The notes beneath the pieces were generated by a model that was not told where the DNA came from, made no database searches, and saw only the letters and a list, made by a program, of their open reading frames with translations. From QUBU01 sp014337915 (GTDB lineage: Bacteria; Pseudomonadota; Gammaproteobacteria; Steroidobacterales; GCA-2729495): a stretch of 25,765 bases of DNA. Where the stretch lies: contig SZOW01000023.1 of NCBI GenBank assembly GCA_030263395.1, positions 1 through 25,765 on the forward strand, read 5' to 3'. Shown here in pieces: positions 1 through 6,944 of this stretch. The number at the start of each line of letters is the position of its first letter. The first letter of the stretch is position 1. Both the position numbers and the translations under genes were made by a program.

Positions 1-266
1 GCCTGATCGACAACTCGGCCCGGGAGATCGTCGAGACCGCAAAGCGCACCGGAGCCCAGGTGCGCGGGCCGGTCCCGCTGCCGACCAAGATGGAGCGTTT
101 CACGATCCTGATCTCGCCCCATGCGGACAAGGACGCCCGGGACCAATACGAGCTGCGGACCCACAAGCGCCTGATGGACATCCTGGAGCCCACGGACAAG
201 ACCGTGGACGCCCTGATGAAGCTCGAATTGCCGGCCGGGGTCGACGTCCAGATCAAATTGAACTGA
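1..266 (+). CDS. rpsJ: 30S ribosomal protein S10 (5' end outside window)
   Basis: S10 is a small-subunit head protein that also works with NusB in transcription antitermination. The frame is open from base 3, the first two bases belonging to a cut codon, and starts with L-I-D-N-S-A. That corresponds to about residue 17 of the usual 103-residue protein, so only the N-terminal tip is missing. The family core E-T-A-K-R-T-G-A-Q-V-R-G-P and the I-S-P-H…D-A-R-D-Q-Y-E segment are clear, and the C-terminus ends G-V-D-V-Q-I-K-L-N. An internal GTG at 60 is not the start, because the conserved protein continues upstream of it. The gene is first in the S10 operon here, but a 270-base gap separates it from rplC. 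A promoter -35 box overlaps its last codons. Confidence 0.98.
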   Translation, partial: LIDNSAREIVETAKRTGAQVRGPVPLPTKMERFTILISPHADKDARDQYELRTHKRLMDILEPTDKTVDALMKLELPAGVDVQIKLN

Positions 267-287
267 TACCCGAAGCTGCACTATACT
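258..287 (+). promoter_or_regulatory. sigma70-like promoter overlapping the rpsJ stop codon
   Basis: A TTGAAC -35 box at 258-263 and a TATACT -10 box at 282-287 are separated by 18 bases. Each box matches the sigma70 consensus at five of six bases (TTGACA and TATAAT). The -35 box lies in the last codons of rpsJ, directly before the TGA at 264-266. Transcription would start near 294 and give rplC and the rest of the S10 operon a start independent of rpsJ. In this GC-rich window such a match is unusual. No experimental start site is known to me. Confidence 0.55.
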
Positions 288-293
288 TACCGG

Positions 294-536
294 CTCGCCG
301 GCGCCCGGGGCGGTTCCATCCAGGATGGACTGCGTCGGGCGTTGTGCCGACAGGGGGTGGCCCACGGGTCCGGGGGGCTGCCCAGGCAGCCGGGGAACAG
401 GACATTCAAGGGGTGGCTGCCCGCCGTGGGCGGCCCCGGAAAAGCCCTCGGTGGCGCAGGCCGTCGAAGCGTTGGAATCCAATGAGTCCGCCCCCGCGTA
501 GGGGTCGGGCCGAAAGACAGTCGAGAGATAGTCGAC
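294..536 (+). promoter_or_regulatory. structured 5' leader between rpsJ and rplC
   Basis: This 243-base stretch has no supported gene and is rich in inverted repeats. Three clear hairpins are visible. One has TCCATC/GATGGA arms around a three-base loop near 327-341. The second has GGCTGCC at 376-382 and GGCAGCC at 385-391. The third pairs 415-422 with 428-435, eight base pairs including one G-U, around a five-base loop. No T-run follows any of them, so I do not see a terminator. In E. coli ribosomal protein L4 represses the S10 operon through a leader upstream of rpsJ. A relocated leader of that kind is possible here, but that is inference. Confidence 0.45.
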
Positions 537-1217
537 ATGACCATCGGTCTTGTAGGTCGCAAGTGCGGGATGACCCGCGTGTTCACCGAGGATGGCGCGG
601 CGGTGCCCGTGACCGTCATAGAGGTGCTACCCAATCGGGTCACGCGAGTGCTCACGGCCGAGAACAATGGCTATTCGGCGGTCCAGGTGACCACCGGAAA
701 GCGCAGCCCTGCCCGGCTCGGCAAGGCGGTCGCGGGCAGTTATGCCAAGGCCGGGGTCGAGCCCGGCGAGGGTCTCTGGGAGTTTCGGGCCACCCCGGCC
801 GAGCTCGCTGAGCTGCAGCCAGGCGCCGAGCTCAAGGCAGACCGTTTCCAGGCGGGCCAGTACGTGGACGTTGCCGGCACCACCATCGGCAAGGGCTACG
901 CGGGCACCATCAAGCGCCACCACTTCAATGCCCAGGACGCCAGCCACGGCAACTCCGTGTCCCACCGCGCGCCTGGTTCCATCGGCCAGCGCCAGTTCCC
1001 CGGCCGCGTTTTCCCGGGCAAGCGCATGTCGGGCCACCTCGGGGCGGCCAACCGTACCGTCCAGGCCCTGGAGGTCGTCCGGGTCGATGCCGATCGCGGC
1101 CTGGTGCTGGTGCGCGGCGCGGTGCCGGGCCACCGCGATGGTCGTCTGGTGGTGACTCCCACCGTCAAGAACCGCAGGGCGGCCAGCGCCGATGCGCCGG
1201 CCAAGGCCAAGGCTTAG
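537..1217 (+). CDS. rplC: 50S ribosomal protein L3
   Basis: L3 is a primary 23S rRNA binder whose long loop reaches the peptidyl transferase centre. The 226-residue product begins M-T-I-G-L-V-G-R-K-C-G-M-T-R-V-F, a standard L3 start. It carries the conserved loop G-S-I-G-Q-R-Q-F-P-G-R-V-F-P-G-K around residues 145-160, the region that holds the PrmB-methylated glutamine in E. coli. The C-terminus is about 15 residues longer than the E. coli protein and Ala/Lys-rich. The Shine-Dalgarno sequence is weak (GAGAG, about 10 bases before the ATG), so the structured leader may control translation. rplD follows after 8 bases. Confidence 0.98.
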   Translation: MTIGLVGRKCGMTRVFTEDGAAVPVTVIEVLPNRVTRVLTAENNGYSAVQVTTGKRSPARLGKAVAGSYAKAGVEPGEGLWEFRATPAELAELQPGAELKADRFQAGQYVDVAGTTIGKGYAGTIKRHHFNAQDASHGNSVSHRAPGSIGQRQFPGRVFPGKRMSGHLGAANRTVQALEVVRVDADRGLVLVRGAVPGHRDGRLVVTPTVKNRRAASADAPAKAKA

Positions 1218-1225
1218 GTGAGACG

Positions 1226-1831
1226 ATGAAGCTTGCAATCCAAGGTGGTGCCGCCGGGATCGAGGTCTCCGACCAGAACTTCGGCGCGCCCTTCAATGAA
1301 GCCCTGGTGCACCAGGTGCTGACGGCCTATCGCGCTGCCTCGAGGGCAGGCACCAAGGCGCAGAAGACGCGCGCGGAGGTCCGCGGCGGCGGTGCCAAGC
1401 CCTGGCGCCAGAAGGGCACGGGCCAGGCCCGCGCCGGTACCAGCCGTGGGCCCATCTGGGTCGGTGGCGGCCGCGCCTTCGCGGCCCGGCCCCGCAGCTT
1501 CGAGCAGAAGGTCAATCGCAAGATGTACCGCGCTGCGCTGCGCAGCGTGCTTTCCGAGCTGGTGCGCGAAGAGCGCCTGATGGTGGTCGAGAGCCTCAGC
1601 CTCGACCAGCCGAAGACGCGCGAGCTGGCGGCACGGCTCAAGGGCCTTGGCCTCGCGCAGGTGCTCATCCTGGTGGACAAGCTTGACGAGAAGCTGTGCC
1701 TGGCTGCCCGCAATATTCCCGGCGTGGACGTCCTCGCCGCGAGCGAGGTCGATCCCCTGAGCCTGGTCCGATTCGACAAGGTGCTGGCCACCGCCGCGGC
1801 CGTGCGCAGCATCGAGGAGCGCCTGTCATGA
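1226..1831 (+). CDS. rplD: 50S ribosomal protein L4
   Basis: L4 binds 23S rRNA, and its extended loop lines the exit tunnel with L22. In E. coli it is also the autogenous repressor of the S10 operon. The 201-residue product has the expected loop, with R-G-G-G-A-K-P-W-R-Q-K-G-T-G-Q-A-R-A-G around residues 52-70, followed by P-I-W-V-G-G-G and the conserved N-R-K-M-Y-R-A-A-L-R. Length matches the E. coli protein of 201 residues. Its stop codon overlaps the rplW start as ATGA, which suggests translational coupling. If L4 represses its own operon here, the leader upstream of rplC is the natural target to test. Confidence 0.98.
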   Translation: MKLAIQGGAAGIEVSDQNFGAPFNEALVHQVLTAYRAASRAGTKAQKTRAEVRGGGAKPWRQKGTGQARAGTSRGPIWVGGGRAFAARPRSFEQKVNRKMYRAALRSVLSELVREERLMVVESLSLDQPKTRELAARLKGLGLAQVLILVDKLDEKLCLAARNIPGVDVLAASEVDPLSLVRFDKVLATAAAVRSIEERLS

Positions 1832-2136
1832 GCGCCGCCCATGCCAAGGAACGACTGATGTCGGTGGTCATCGGCCCGCATCTGTCCGAGAAGGCCACCG
1901 TCGCCGGGGACCGCGACAAGCAGGTCGTGTTCCGCGTCCGCCGCGATGCTACGAAGGCGGAGATTCGCCGGGCGGTGGAAATGCTCTTCGAGGTCAAGGT
2001 CGAGGGCGTCCAGGTGGTCAATGTCATGGGCAAGGTGAAGCGCTTCGGCCGCACCCCTGGCCGCCGCCAGGACTGGAAGAAGGCCTACGTGAGCCTGGCC
2101 GAAGGCAGCGACATCAACTTTATGGGCAACGAGTGA
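1828..2136 (+). CDS. rplW: 50S ribosomal protein L23
   Basis: L23 sits at the polypeptide exit and is the docking point for trigger factor and SRP. I chose the ATG at 1828, which overlaps the rplD stop as ATGA. The resulting N-terminus, A-K-E-R-L-M-S-V-V-I-G-P-H-L-S-E-K-A, aligns with E. coli M-I-R-E-E-R-L-L-K-V-L-R-A-P-H-V-S-E-K. The 102-residue length is normal. An ATG at 1858 would remove the conserved first strand, and an in-frame ATG at 1696 lies inside rplD. The protein retains the basic K-V-K-R-F-G-R-T-P-G-R-R rRNA-binding segment near residues 70-81. Confidence 0.97.
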   Translation: MSAAHAKERLMSVVIGPHLSEKATVAGDRDKQVVFRVRRDATKAEIRRAVEMLFEVKVEGVQVVNVMGKVKRFGRTPGRRQDWKKAYVSLAEGSDINFMGNE

Positions 2137-2156
2137 CGGCCGAGTAGGGAACCACC

Positions 2157-2984
2157 ATGCCTCTGCAGCAATTCAAGCCCACCTCGCCCGGACGCCGCTT
2201 TGCCGTCCGCGTGACCACGCCGGAGCTCCACAAGGGCGAGCCCTTTGCCGGCCTCGTCACCAAGCTGGAAACCGGGACCGGTCGCAACAACAACGGCCGC
2301 ATCACCACGCGGCACCGCGGCGGCGGCCACAAGCGCCGCTATCGCGTGATCGATTTCCTGCGCGACAAGGACGGCATCCAGGGTCGCGTCGAGCGCCTGG
2401 AGTACGATCCGAACCGTTCCGCCCACCTGGCACTCGTCCTCTATGCCGACGGCGAGCGCCGCTACATCGTCGCCCCGAAAGGCCTGGCCGCCGGGGATCA
2501 GGTGATGTCGGGCCGTGACGCCGCGATCAAGACCGGCAACAGCCTGCCGTTGCGCAACATCCCGGTGGGCACGCTGATCCATTGCCTGGAGCTCAAGCCC
2601 GGCAAGGGTGCCCAGCTGGCGCGTGCCGCCGGTTGCGGCGTGCAGATCGTTGCCCGCGAGGGTGCCTACGCCACCATCCGCATGCGCTCTGGCGAGATGC
2701 GCAAGGTGCACGTGGAGTGCCGCGCCACCATCGGCGAGGTTGGCCATGGCGAGCACAACCTCGAGAGCCTGGGCAAGGCCGGTGCCAGCCGCTGGCGCGG
2801 CGTGCGCCCTACCGTTCGTGGCGTGGCCATGAACCCGGTGGATCATCCGCTCGGCGGCGGCGAGGGCAAGACCTCGGGTGGCCGCCATCCGGTATCCCCG
2901 TGGGGCCAGCCCACGAAGGGCTACAAGACCCGCAACAACAAGCGCACGAACCGGATGATTGTCCGGGATCGTCGCAAGAAGTAA
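2157..2984 (+). CDS. rplB: 50S ribosomal protein L2
   Basis: L2 is needed for subunit association and lies close to the peptidyl transferase centre. The 275-residue product shows the family hallmarks: R-N-N-N-G-R-I-T-T-R-H-R-G-G-G-H-K near residues 43-59, the E-Y-D-P-N-R-S segment near 82-88, and the C-terminal M-N-P-V-D-H loop near 225-230. The loop reads D-H-P-L-G-G-G-E-G, where E. coli has D-H-P-H-G-G-G-E-G. The first histidine, which corresponds to E. coli His229, is kept, while the second is leucine. An AGGGA Shine-Dalgarno sequence precedes the ATG. Confidence 0.98.
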   Translation: MPLQQFKPTSPGRRFAVRVTTPELHKGEPFAGLVTKLETGTGRNNNGRITTRHRGGGHKRRYRVIDFLRDKDGIQGRVERLEYDPNRSAHLALVLYADGERRYIVAPKGLAAGDQVMSGRDAAIKTGNSLPLRNIPVGTLIHCLELKPGKGAQLARAAGCGVQIVAREGAYATIRMRSGEMRKVHVECRATIGEVGHGEHNLESLGKAGASRWRGVRPTVRGVAMNPVDHPLGGGEGKTSGGRHPVSPWGQPTKGYKTRNNKRTNRMIVRDRRKK

Positions 2985-3017
2985 CCATTCAGCACGCGCC
3001 GCTTGGAGGCCTGACAG

Positions 3018-3311
3018 GTGCCACGTTCCGTCAAAAAGGGTCCCTTTGTGGACGCTCACCTCGCTGCCAAGGTCCGGCAGGCGGTGCAGACCAACAGCCG
3101 CCGTCCGATCAAGACCTGGTCGCGGCGTTCGATGATCCTGCCGGAAATGATCGGCCTGACGCTCGCCGTGCATAACGGGCGCGACCACGTGCCGGTGCTG
3201 GTGACCGAAAACATGGTTGGCCACAAGCTGGGCGAGTTTGCCGCGACGCGCACCTTCAAGGGCCACTCCGGCGACCGCAAGGCCAAGGCCGCCGAGACCG
3301 CCGGGGGCTAG
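3018..3311 (+). CDS. rpsS: 30S ribosomal protein S19 (GTG start)
   Basis: S19 is a head protein that pairs with S13 near the A and P sites. The start is GTG at 3018, preceded by a strong GGAGG, and gives P-R-S-V-K-K-G-P-F-V-D as in other S19 proteins. The 97-residue product contains the conserved W-S-R-R-S-M-I-L-P-E-M-I-G and H-K-L-G-E-F-A-A-T-R-T-F-K-G-H segments. It is about five residues longer than the E. coli protein because of an Ala/Lys tail. It lies 33 bases after rplB and 5 bases before rplV. Confidence 0.97.
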   Translation: MPRSVKKGPFVDAHLAAKVRQAVQTNSRRPIKTWSRRSMILPEMIGLTLAVHNGRDHVPVLVTENMVGHKLGEFAATRTFKGHSGDRKAKAAETAGG

Positions 3312-3316
3312 TTGTC

Positions 3317-3649
3317 ATGCAGGTAACCGCAACCTTGCGCAACGCGCGAATCTCGCCGCAGAAGTGCCGGCTGGTGGCTGACGCCGTCCGCGGTGTCCCC
3401 GTGGGCAGGGCGCTGCAGACCCTGTCCTTCATGCCGAAGAAGGGCGCCCGCATCGTCAAGAAGGTGCTGGAGGCCGCAGTCGCCAATGCCGAGCACAACC
3501 ACGGCGCCGACATCGACGAGCTGAAGATTGCCCGCATCATGATCGACGAGGCTCCGACGCTGAAGCGCTTTCATGCGCGCGCCAAGGGTCGCGGCAATCG
3601 CATCACCAAGCGCAACAGCCACATCACCGTCCAGGTCGCCGACGAGTAA
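3317..3649 (+). CDS. rplV: 50S ribosomal protein L22
   Basis: L22 spans the large subunit. Its beta-hairpin lines the exit tunnel beside L4, a site where macrolide-resistance mutations arise. The 110-residue length equals that of the E. coli protein. The product has R-I-S-P-Q-K-C-R-L-V-A-D near residues 11-22. The hairpin region F-H-A-R-A-K-G-R-G-N-R-I-T-K-R near residues 82-96 is intact, with no insertion or deletion suggesting a resistance allele. The gene starts 5 bases after rpsS and is followed by rpsC after 12 bases. Confidence 0.97.
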   Translation: MQVTATLRNARISPQKCRLVADAVRGVPVGRALQTLSFMPKKGARIVKKVLEAAVANAEHNHGADIDELKIARIMIDEAPTLKRFHARAKGRGNRITKRNSHITVQVADE

Positions 3650-3661
3650 GGAAGTCTTGTA

Positions 3662-4351
3662 ATGGGTCACAAAGTAAACCCGATCGGAATCCGCCTGGGC
3701 ATCACTCGCGACTGGGCATCCAAGTGGTATGCCGACACGCGGACTTTCCCCGCGTATCTCGATGCCGACTTCCGCATCCGCAAGTACCTGCGCCAGCGCC
3801 TGACCGAGGCCTCGGTGAGCCTGATCCAGATCGAGCGTCCGGCCCGCAAGGCCCATATCACCATCCATACGGCCCGGCCCGGCGTGGTGATTGGGAAGAA
3901 GGGCGAGGACATCGAGAGCCTGCGTGTCGGCGTAGCCCGCATGCTGCGCATGCCGGCCACCGACGTGCGCCTCAACATCGCCGAGATCCGCAAGCCGGAA
4001 CTCGACGCCTTCCTGGTTGCCGAGGGCATCGCCCAGCAGCTGGAGCGCCGCGTCATGTTCCGTCGTGCCATGAAGCGCGCCGTCACCAACACCATGCGCC
4101 TTGGCGCCCTGGGAGTGAAGATCCGGGTGTCCGGCCGCCTGAATGGCTCGGAAATCGCCCGTTCGGAGTGGTACCGCGAGGGACGCGTACCCCTGCATAC
4201 CTTCCGTGCCGACATCGACTACGGCCTGGCCGAGGCCCGCACCACCTACGGAGTCATCGGCGTCAAGGTCTGGATTTTCCGCGGTGAGGTCTTCGACAAG
4301 GCCGAACCCGTCGCCGCCGAGCCTGCCGTCGAGCAGGTTGCGGCCAACTAG
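3662..4351 (+). CDS. rpsC: 30S ribosomal protein S3
   Basis: S3 forms part of the mRNA entry tunnel and its helicase activity. The 229-residue product starts M-G-H-K-V-N-P-I-G-I-R-L-G as in other bacterial S3 proteins. A KH RNA-binding domain is evident from V-V-I-G-K-K-G-E-D-I near residues 75-84. The C-terminal domain carries the conserved G-R-L-N-G-S-E-I-A-R-S-E-W-Y-R-E-G-R-V-P-L-H-T segment around residues 158-180, broken here only by normal substitutions. The tail after about residue 210 is acidic and Ala/Val-rich. rplP follows after 14 bases. Confidence 0.98.
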   Translation: MGHKVNPIGIRLGITRDWASKWYADTRTFPAYLDADFRIRKYLRQRLTEASVSLIQIERPARKAHITIHTARPGVVIGKKGEDIESLRVGVARMLRMPATDVRLNIAEIRKPELDAFLVAEGIAQQLERRVMFRRAMKRAVTNTMRLGALGVKIRVSGRLNGSEIARSEWYREGRVPLHTFRADIDYGLAEARTTYGVIGVKVWIFRGEVFDKAEPVAAEPAVEQVAAN

Positions 4352-4365
4352 CGGATCAGCACGCC

Positions 4366-4779
4366 ATGATGCAGCCCAAGCGCACCAAGTTCCGCAAGCA
4401 GTTCAAGGGTCGCAACCGCGGCCTGGCCCACCGTGGCAGCAGTGTTGCCTTCGGTGACTATGGCCTCAAGGTCACCGAGCGCGGCCTGCTGACGGCCCGC
4501 CAGATCGAGGCCGCCCGCCGCGCGATGACGCGCTTCATCAAGCGTGGCGGGAAGGTCTGGATCCGTGTGTTCCCGGACAAACCGATCACCCAGAAGCCGC
4601 TCGAGGTCCGGCAGGGCAAGGGCAAGGGCAACGTCGAGTACTGGGCCGCCCGCGTGCAGCCCGGGAAGATCCTCTACGAAATGGACGGTGTCACCGAGGA
4701 GATCGCCCGCGAGGCATTCAAGCTGGCTGCGGCCAAGCTGCCGCTGGCGACGGTCGTCGTGACCCGGCAGGTGATCTGA
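4366..4779 (+). CDS. rplP: 50S ribosomal protein L16
   Basis: L16 binds near the A site and the 5S rRNA region and is a late assembly protein. Of two adjacent ATG codons I chose 4366, because M-M-Q-P-K-R-T-K-F-R-K aligns residue for residue with E. coli M-L-Q-P-K-R-T-K-F-R-K. The 137-residue length is standard. The K-P-L-E-V-R-Q-G-K-G-K-G-N-V-E-Y-W segment near residues 75-91 includes the arginine that some bacteria hydroxylate. The stop codon shares one base with the rpmC start (TGATG). Confidence 0.97.
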   Translation: MMQPKRTKFRKQFKGRNRGLAHRGSSVAFGDYGLKVTERGLLTARQIEAARRAMTRFIKRGGKVWIRVFPDKPITQKPLEVRQGKGKGNVEYWAARVQPGKILYEMDGVTEEIAREAFKLAAAKLPLATVVVTRQVI

Positions 4780-4994
4780 TGAGCGCCAGGGAAATCCGTG
4801 AAAAGGGCAGCGCCGAACTCGTCGAGCAGTTGCTCGCGCTGCGCCGTGAACAGTTCAACCTGCGGGTGCAGCAGGCAACCGGCCAGCAGGCAAAGGCCGA
4901 CCAGGTGGCCCGTGTGCGGCGTGACATTGCCCGCGTGAAGACGGTGTTGCGTGAACGTGAGCTGGCCGGGCAGGCCGCAGGGACCAAAGCATGA
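4779..4994 (+). CDS. rpmC: 50S ribosomal protein L29
   Basis: L29 lies at the tunnel exit next to L23 and helps form the SRP and trigger-factor platform. The 71-residue product is a helical hairpin with the family signature L-R-R-E-Q-F-N-L-R-V-Q-Q-A-T-G-Q near residues 22-37 and V-R-R-D-I-A-R-V-K-T near 46-55. It overlaps rplP by one base and rpsQ by four (ATGA), so translation of the three is probably coupled. The alanine-rich C-terminus is a few residues longer than in E. coli, where the protein has 63 residues. Confidence 0.96.
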   Translation: MSAREIREKGSAELVEQLLALRREQFNLRVQQATGQQAKADQVARVRRDIARVKTVLRERELAGQAAGTKA

Positions 4995-5275
4995 GCGAGC
5001 AGAGAGAAGCCACGACGACGGCTACTGGTGGCCGTGCCATGACCGGCCGCGTCGTCAGCAACAAGATGCAGAAGACGGTCGCGGTGGCGATCGAGCGCAT
5101 GGTGCGCCACCCGGTGTTCGGCAAGTACGTGCGCCGCACGACCAGGCTGCTGGCGCATGACGAAGCCAGCGCCTGCCGCGAGGGCGACCTGGTGTCCATC
5201 GTCGAGTGCCGTCCCATTTCGCGGCGCAAGTCGTGGCGGGTGGCGGAGATCCTGCAGCGCGCCGAGTCCGAGTGA
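4991..5275 (+). CDS. rpsQ: 30S ribosomal protein S17
   Basis: S17 is a primary 16S rRNA-binding OB-fold protein. The 94-residue product carries the family core G-R-V-V-S-N-K-M-Q-K-T-V-A-V near residues 19-32 and H-P-V-F-G-K-Y-V-R-R-T near 40-50. It has roughly 15 extra N-terminal residues that are Thr/Ala-rich. The ATG at 4991 overlaps the rpmC stop, which supports it, although an internal ATG at 5039 would give the shorter core. The gene ends the S10 operon set, and 47 bases separate it from rplN. Confidence 0.96.
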   Translation: MSEQREATTTATGGRAMTGRVVSNKMQKTVAVAIERMVRHPVFGKYVRRTTRLLAHDEASACREGDLVSIVECRPISRRKSWRVAEILQRAESE

Positions 5276-5322
5276 CGCGCGGCCTGGGCCAGTAGAACCA
5301 AACGGATTGCCGGGAAACGACC

Positions 5323-5691
5323 ATGATTCAGATGCGGACAATGCTCAACGCCGCCGACAACAGCGGCGCACGGCGCCTGATGTGCATCAAGGTGCTGGGC
5401 GGCTCCAAGCGCCGCTATGCGGGTGTCGGCGACATCATCAAGGTCAGCATCAAGGACGCCATCCCGAAGGGGCGCGTCAAGAAGGGCGAGGTCTACAGCG
5501 CCGTCGTGGTGCGCACCACCAAGGGCGTGCGGCGGCAGGATGGCTCGCTGATCCGCTTCGATGACAATGCTGCGGTGCTGCTGACCAACAAGCTGGAGCC
5601 GGTAGGCACGCGCATCTTCGGGCCCGTGACCCGCGAGCTGCGCACCGAGAATTTCATGAAGATCATCTCCCTGGCGCCGGAAGTGCTGTAG
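5323..5691 (+). CDS. rplN: 50S ribosomal protein L14
   Basis: L14 forms intersubunit bridges and is the docking surface for the silencing factor RsfS. The 122-residue product begins M-I-Q-M-R-T-M-L-N-A-A-D-N-S-G-A, very close to E. coli M-I-Q-E-Q-T-M-L-N-V-A-D-N-S-G-A. It keeps G-D-I-I-K-V-S-I-K-D-A-I-P-K-G near residues 42-56 and the G-T-R-I-F-G-P-V-T-R-E-L-R segment near 94-106. It is the first gene of the spc set. I see no separate strong promoter in the 47 bases upstream. Confidence 0.98.
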   Translation: MIQMRTMLNAADNSGARRLMCIKVLGGSKRRYAGVGDIIKVSIKDAIPKGRVKKGEVYSAVVVRTTKGVRRQDGSLIRFDDNAAVLLTNKLEPVGTRIFGPVTRELRTENFMKIISLAPEVL

Positions 5692-5713
5692 CGCTGGGGT
5701 AGGCAGGGCAGAC

Positions 5714-6028
5714 ATGAAGAACATCAGGAAGGGCGACGAGGTCATCGTGATTGCCGGCAAGGACAAGGGCCGCCGTGGCACCGTCCTGCGGGTCGAGGGC
5801 GACCGCGTTGCTGTCGAGAACGTCAACGTGGTGAAGAAGCACCAGAAACCGAATCCGGGGAAGAACGTTCCCGGCGGCATCGTGGAGCGGGAGGCGTCAC
5901 TGCACCTCTCCAACGTCATGCTCTTCAACCCCGTCACCAAGAAGGGTGACCGTGTCGGTGTAAAGGCCCTGGAGAACGGCCGCCGCGTGCGGGTATTCCG
6001 GTCGAACAACGAGGTCGTGGACATCTAG
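5714..6028 (+). CDS. rplX: 50S ribosomal protein L24
   Basis: L24 starts large-subunit assembly and sits by the tunnel exit. The 104-residue product contains a KOW motif near residues 3-30, with G-D-E-V-I-V-I-A-G-K-D-K-G-R-R-G. This is followed by N-V-V-K-K-H-Q-K-P-N near residues 40-49 and the G-G-I-V-E-R-E-A segment. Length equals that of the E. coli protein. The gene lies 22 bases after rplN and 22 bases before rplE. Confidence 0.97.
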   Translation: MKNIRKGDEVIVIAGKDKGRRGTVLRVEGDRVAVENVNVVKKHQKPNPGKNVPGGIVEREASLHLSNVMLFNPVTKKGDRVGVKALENGRRVRVFRSNNEVVDI

Positions 6029-6050
6029 TCCGCGGAGCAGAGCGCAAGTC

Positions 6051-6590
6051 ATGGCCAGGTTGCAGCAGTATTACCAGCAGGAAGTGGTCGGCAAACTCCA
6101 GCAGCAGCTGGGGCTGGCGAATGCGCAGCAGGTGCCGCGCATCACCAAGATCACCCTCAACATGGGCGTGGGCGAGGCCATCAACGACAAGAAGATCGTC
6201 GACAAGGCCATGCAGGACCTGATGATGATCTCCGGCCAGAAGCCGGTGGCCACCAAGGCCCGCAAGTCCGTTGCCACGTTCAAGATCCGCCAGGGACAGC
6301 TCATCGGCTGTAAGGTCACGCTGCGCCAGCGCCGCATGTACGAGTTCCTGGATCGCCTGATCAACGTGGCGATTCCCCGCATCCGCGATTTCCGCGGCCT
6401 GAATCCCCGCTCGTTCGATGGCCAGGGCAACTACAGCCTCGGCATCCAGGAGCAGATCATCTTCCCGGAAATCGACTTCAGCCAGGTCGACGCGGTGCGC
6501 GGCCTGGATGTGACCATCACGACCACGGCCATGAGTGACGCCCATGCGCGGGCGCTGCTCGAGGCGTTCAATTTTCCCTTCCGCAAGTGA
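6051..6590 (+). CDS. rplE: 50S ribosomal protein L5
   Basis: L5 binds 5S rRNA and contacts P-site tRNA in the central protuberance. The 179-residue length matches E. coli. Diagnostic segments are K-I-T-L-N-M-G-V-G-E-A near residues 34-44, the G-Q-K-P-V-A-T-K-A-R-K-S motif near 63-74, R-I-R-D-F-R-G-L-N-P near 110-119, and the C-terminal T-T-T-A region. In E. coli S8 represses the spc operon by binding mRNA at the start of rplE. I could not recognise a convincing S8-type hairpin around 6029-6080 by eye. Confidence 0.98.
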   Translation: MARLQQYYQQEVVGKLQQQLGLANAQQVPRITKITLNMGVGEAINDKKIVDKAMQDLMMISGQKPVATKARKSVATFKIRQGQLIGCKVTLRQRRMYEFLDRLINVAIPRIRDFRGLNPRSFDGQGNYSLGIQEQIIFPEIDFSQVDAVRGLDVTITTTAMSDAHARALLEAFNFPFRK

Positions 6591-6621
6591 ACCCCTGACC
6601 AGGCAAGGCGAGCGGCTACAA

Positions 6622-6927
6622 ATGGCAAAGAAATCCATGGTTCTGCGCGAGGAGCATCGGCTCCGCACGGTGAAGCGCTACGCGAAGAAGCGCCTCGAGC
6701 TCAAGGCCATCATCCAGAGTCCCTCGAGCAGCGACGAGGAGCGCCAGGATGCGCTGTCCCGGTTGCAGGCCCTGCCTCGCGACGCCAACCCGATCCGCCT
6801 GCGCAACCGCTGTGCTGTGACCGGCCGCCCCAAGGGGTTCTTCCGCAAGTTCGGCCTGGCCCGCAACAAGCTGCGCGAGCAGGCCATGGCCGGCAACATC
6901 CCCGGCCTCACCAAGGCCAGCTGGTAG
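6622..6927 (+). CDS. rpsN: 30S ribosomal protein S14 (long, zinc-independent form)
   Basis: S14 is a late-assembling head protein. I chose the ATG at 6622, giving M-A-K-K-S-M-V-L-R-E and 101 residues, the same length as E. coli. The in-frame ATG at 6535 lies inside rplE and would add unrelated residues. The C-terminal half N-R-C-A-V-T-G-R-P-K-G-F-F-R-K-F-G-L-A-R is typical. Only one of the four zinc-binding cysteines of the short form is present, so this is the zinc-independent type. A weak AAGGCG element precedes the start. Confidence 0.97.
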   Translation: MAKKSMVLREEHRLRTVKRYAKKRLELKAIIQSPSSSDEERQDALSRLQALPRDANPIRLRNRCAVTGRPKGFFRKFGLARNKLREQAMAGNIPGLTKASW

Positions 6928-6944
6928 GGGAGCAGGAGCAAGCC

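Noticed and set aside
344..811. Plus-strand frame starting in the rpsJ-rplC gap
   Set aside because: Its product is an Arg/Gly-rich out-of-frame read that overlaps rplC by more than half and has no conserved feature.
2085..3266. A 393-codon minus-strand frame across rplB and rpsS
   Set aside because: It spans two highly conserved plus-strand genes and reads as a low-complexity His/Ala/Gly-rich shadow.
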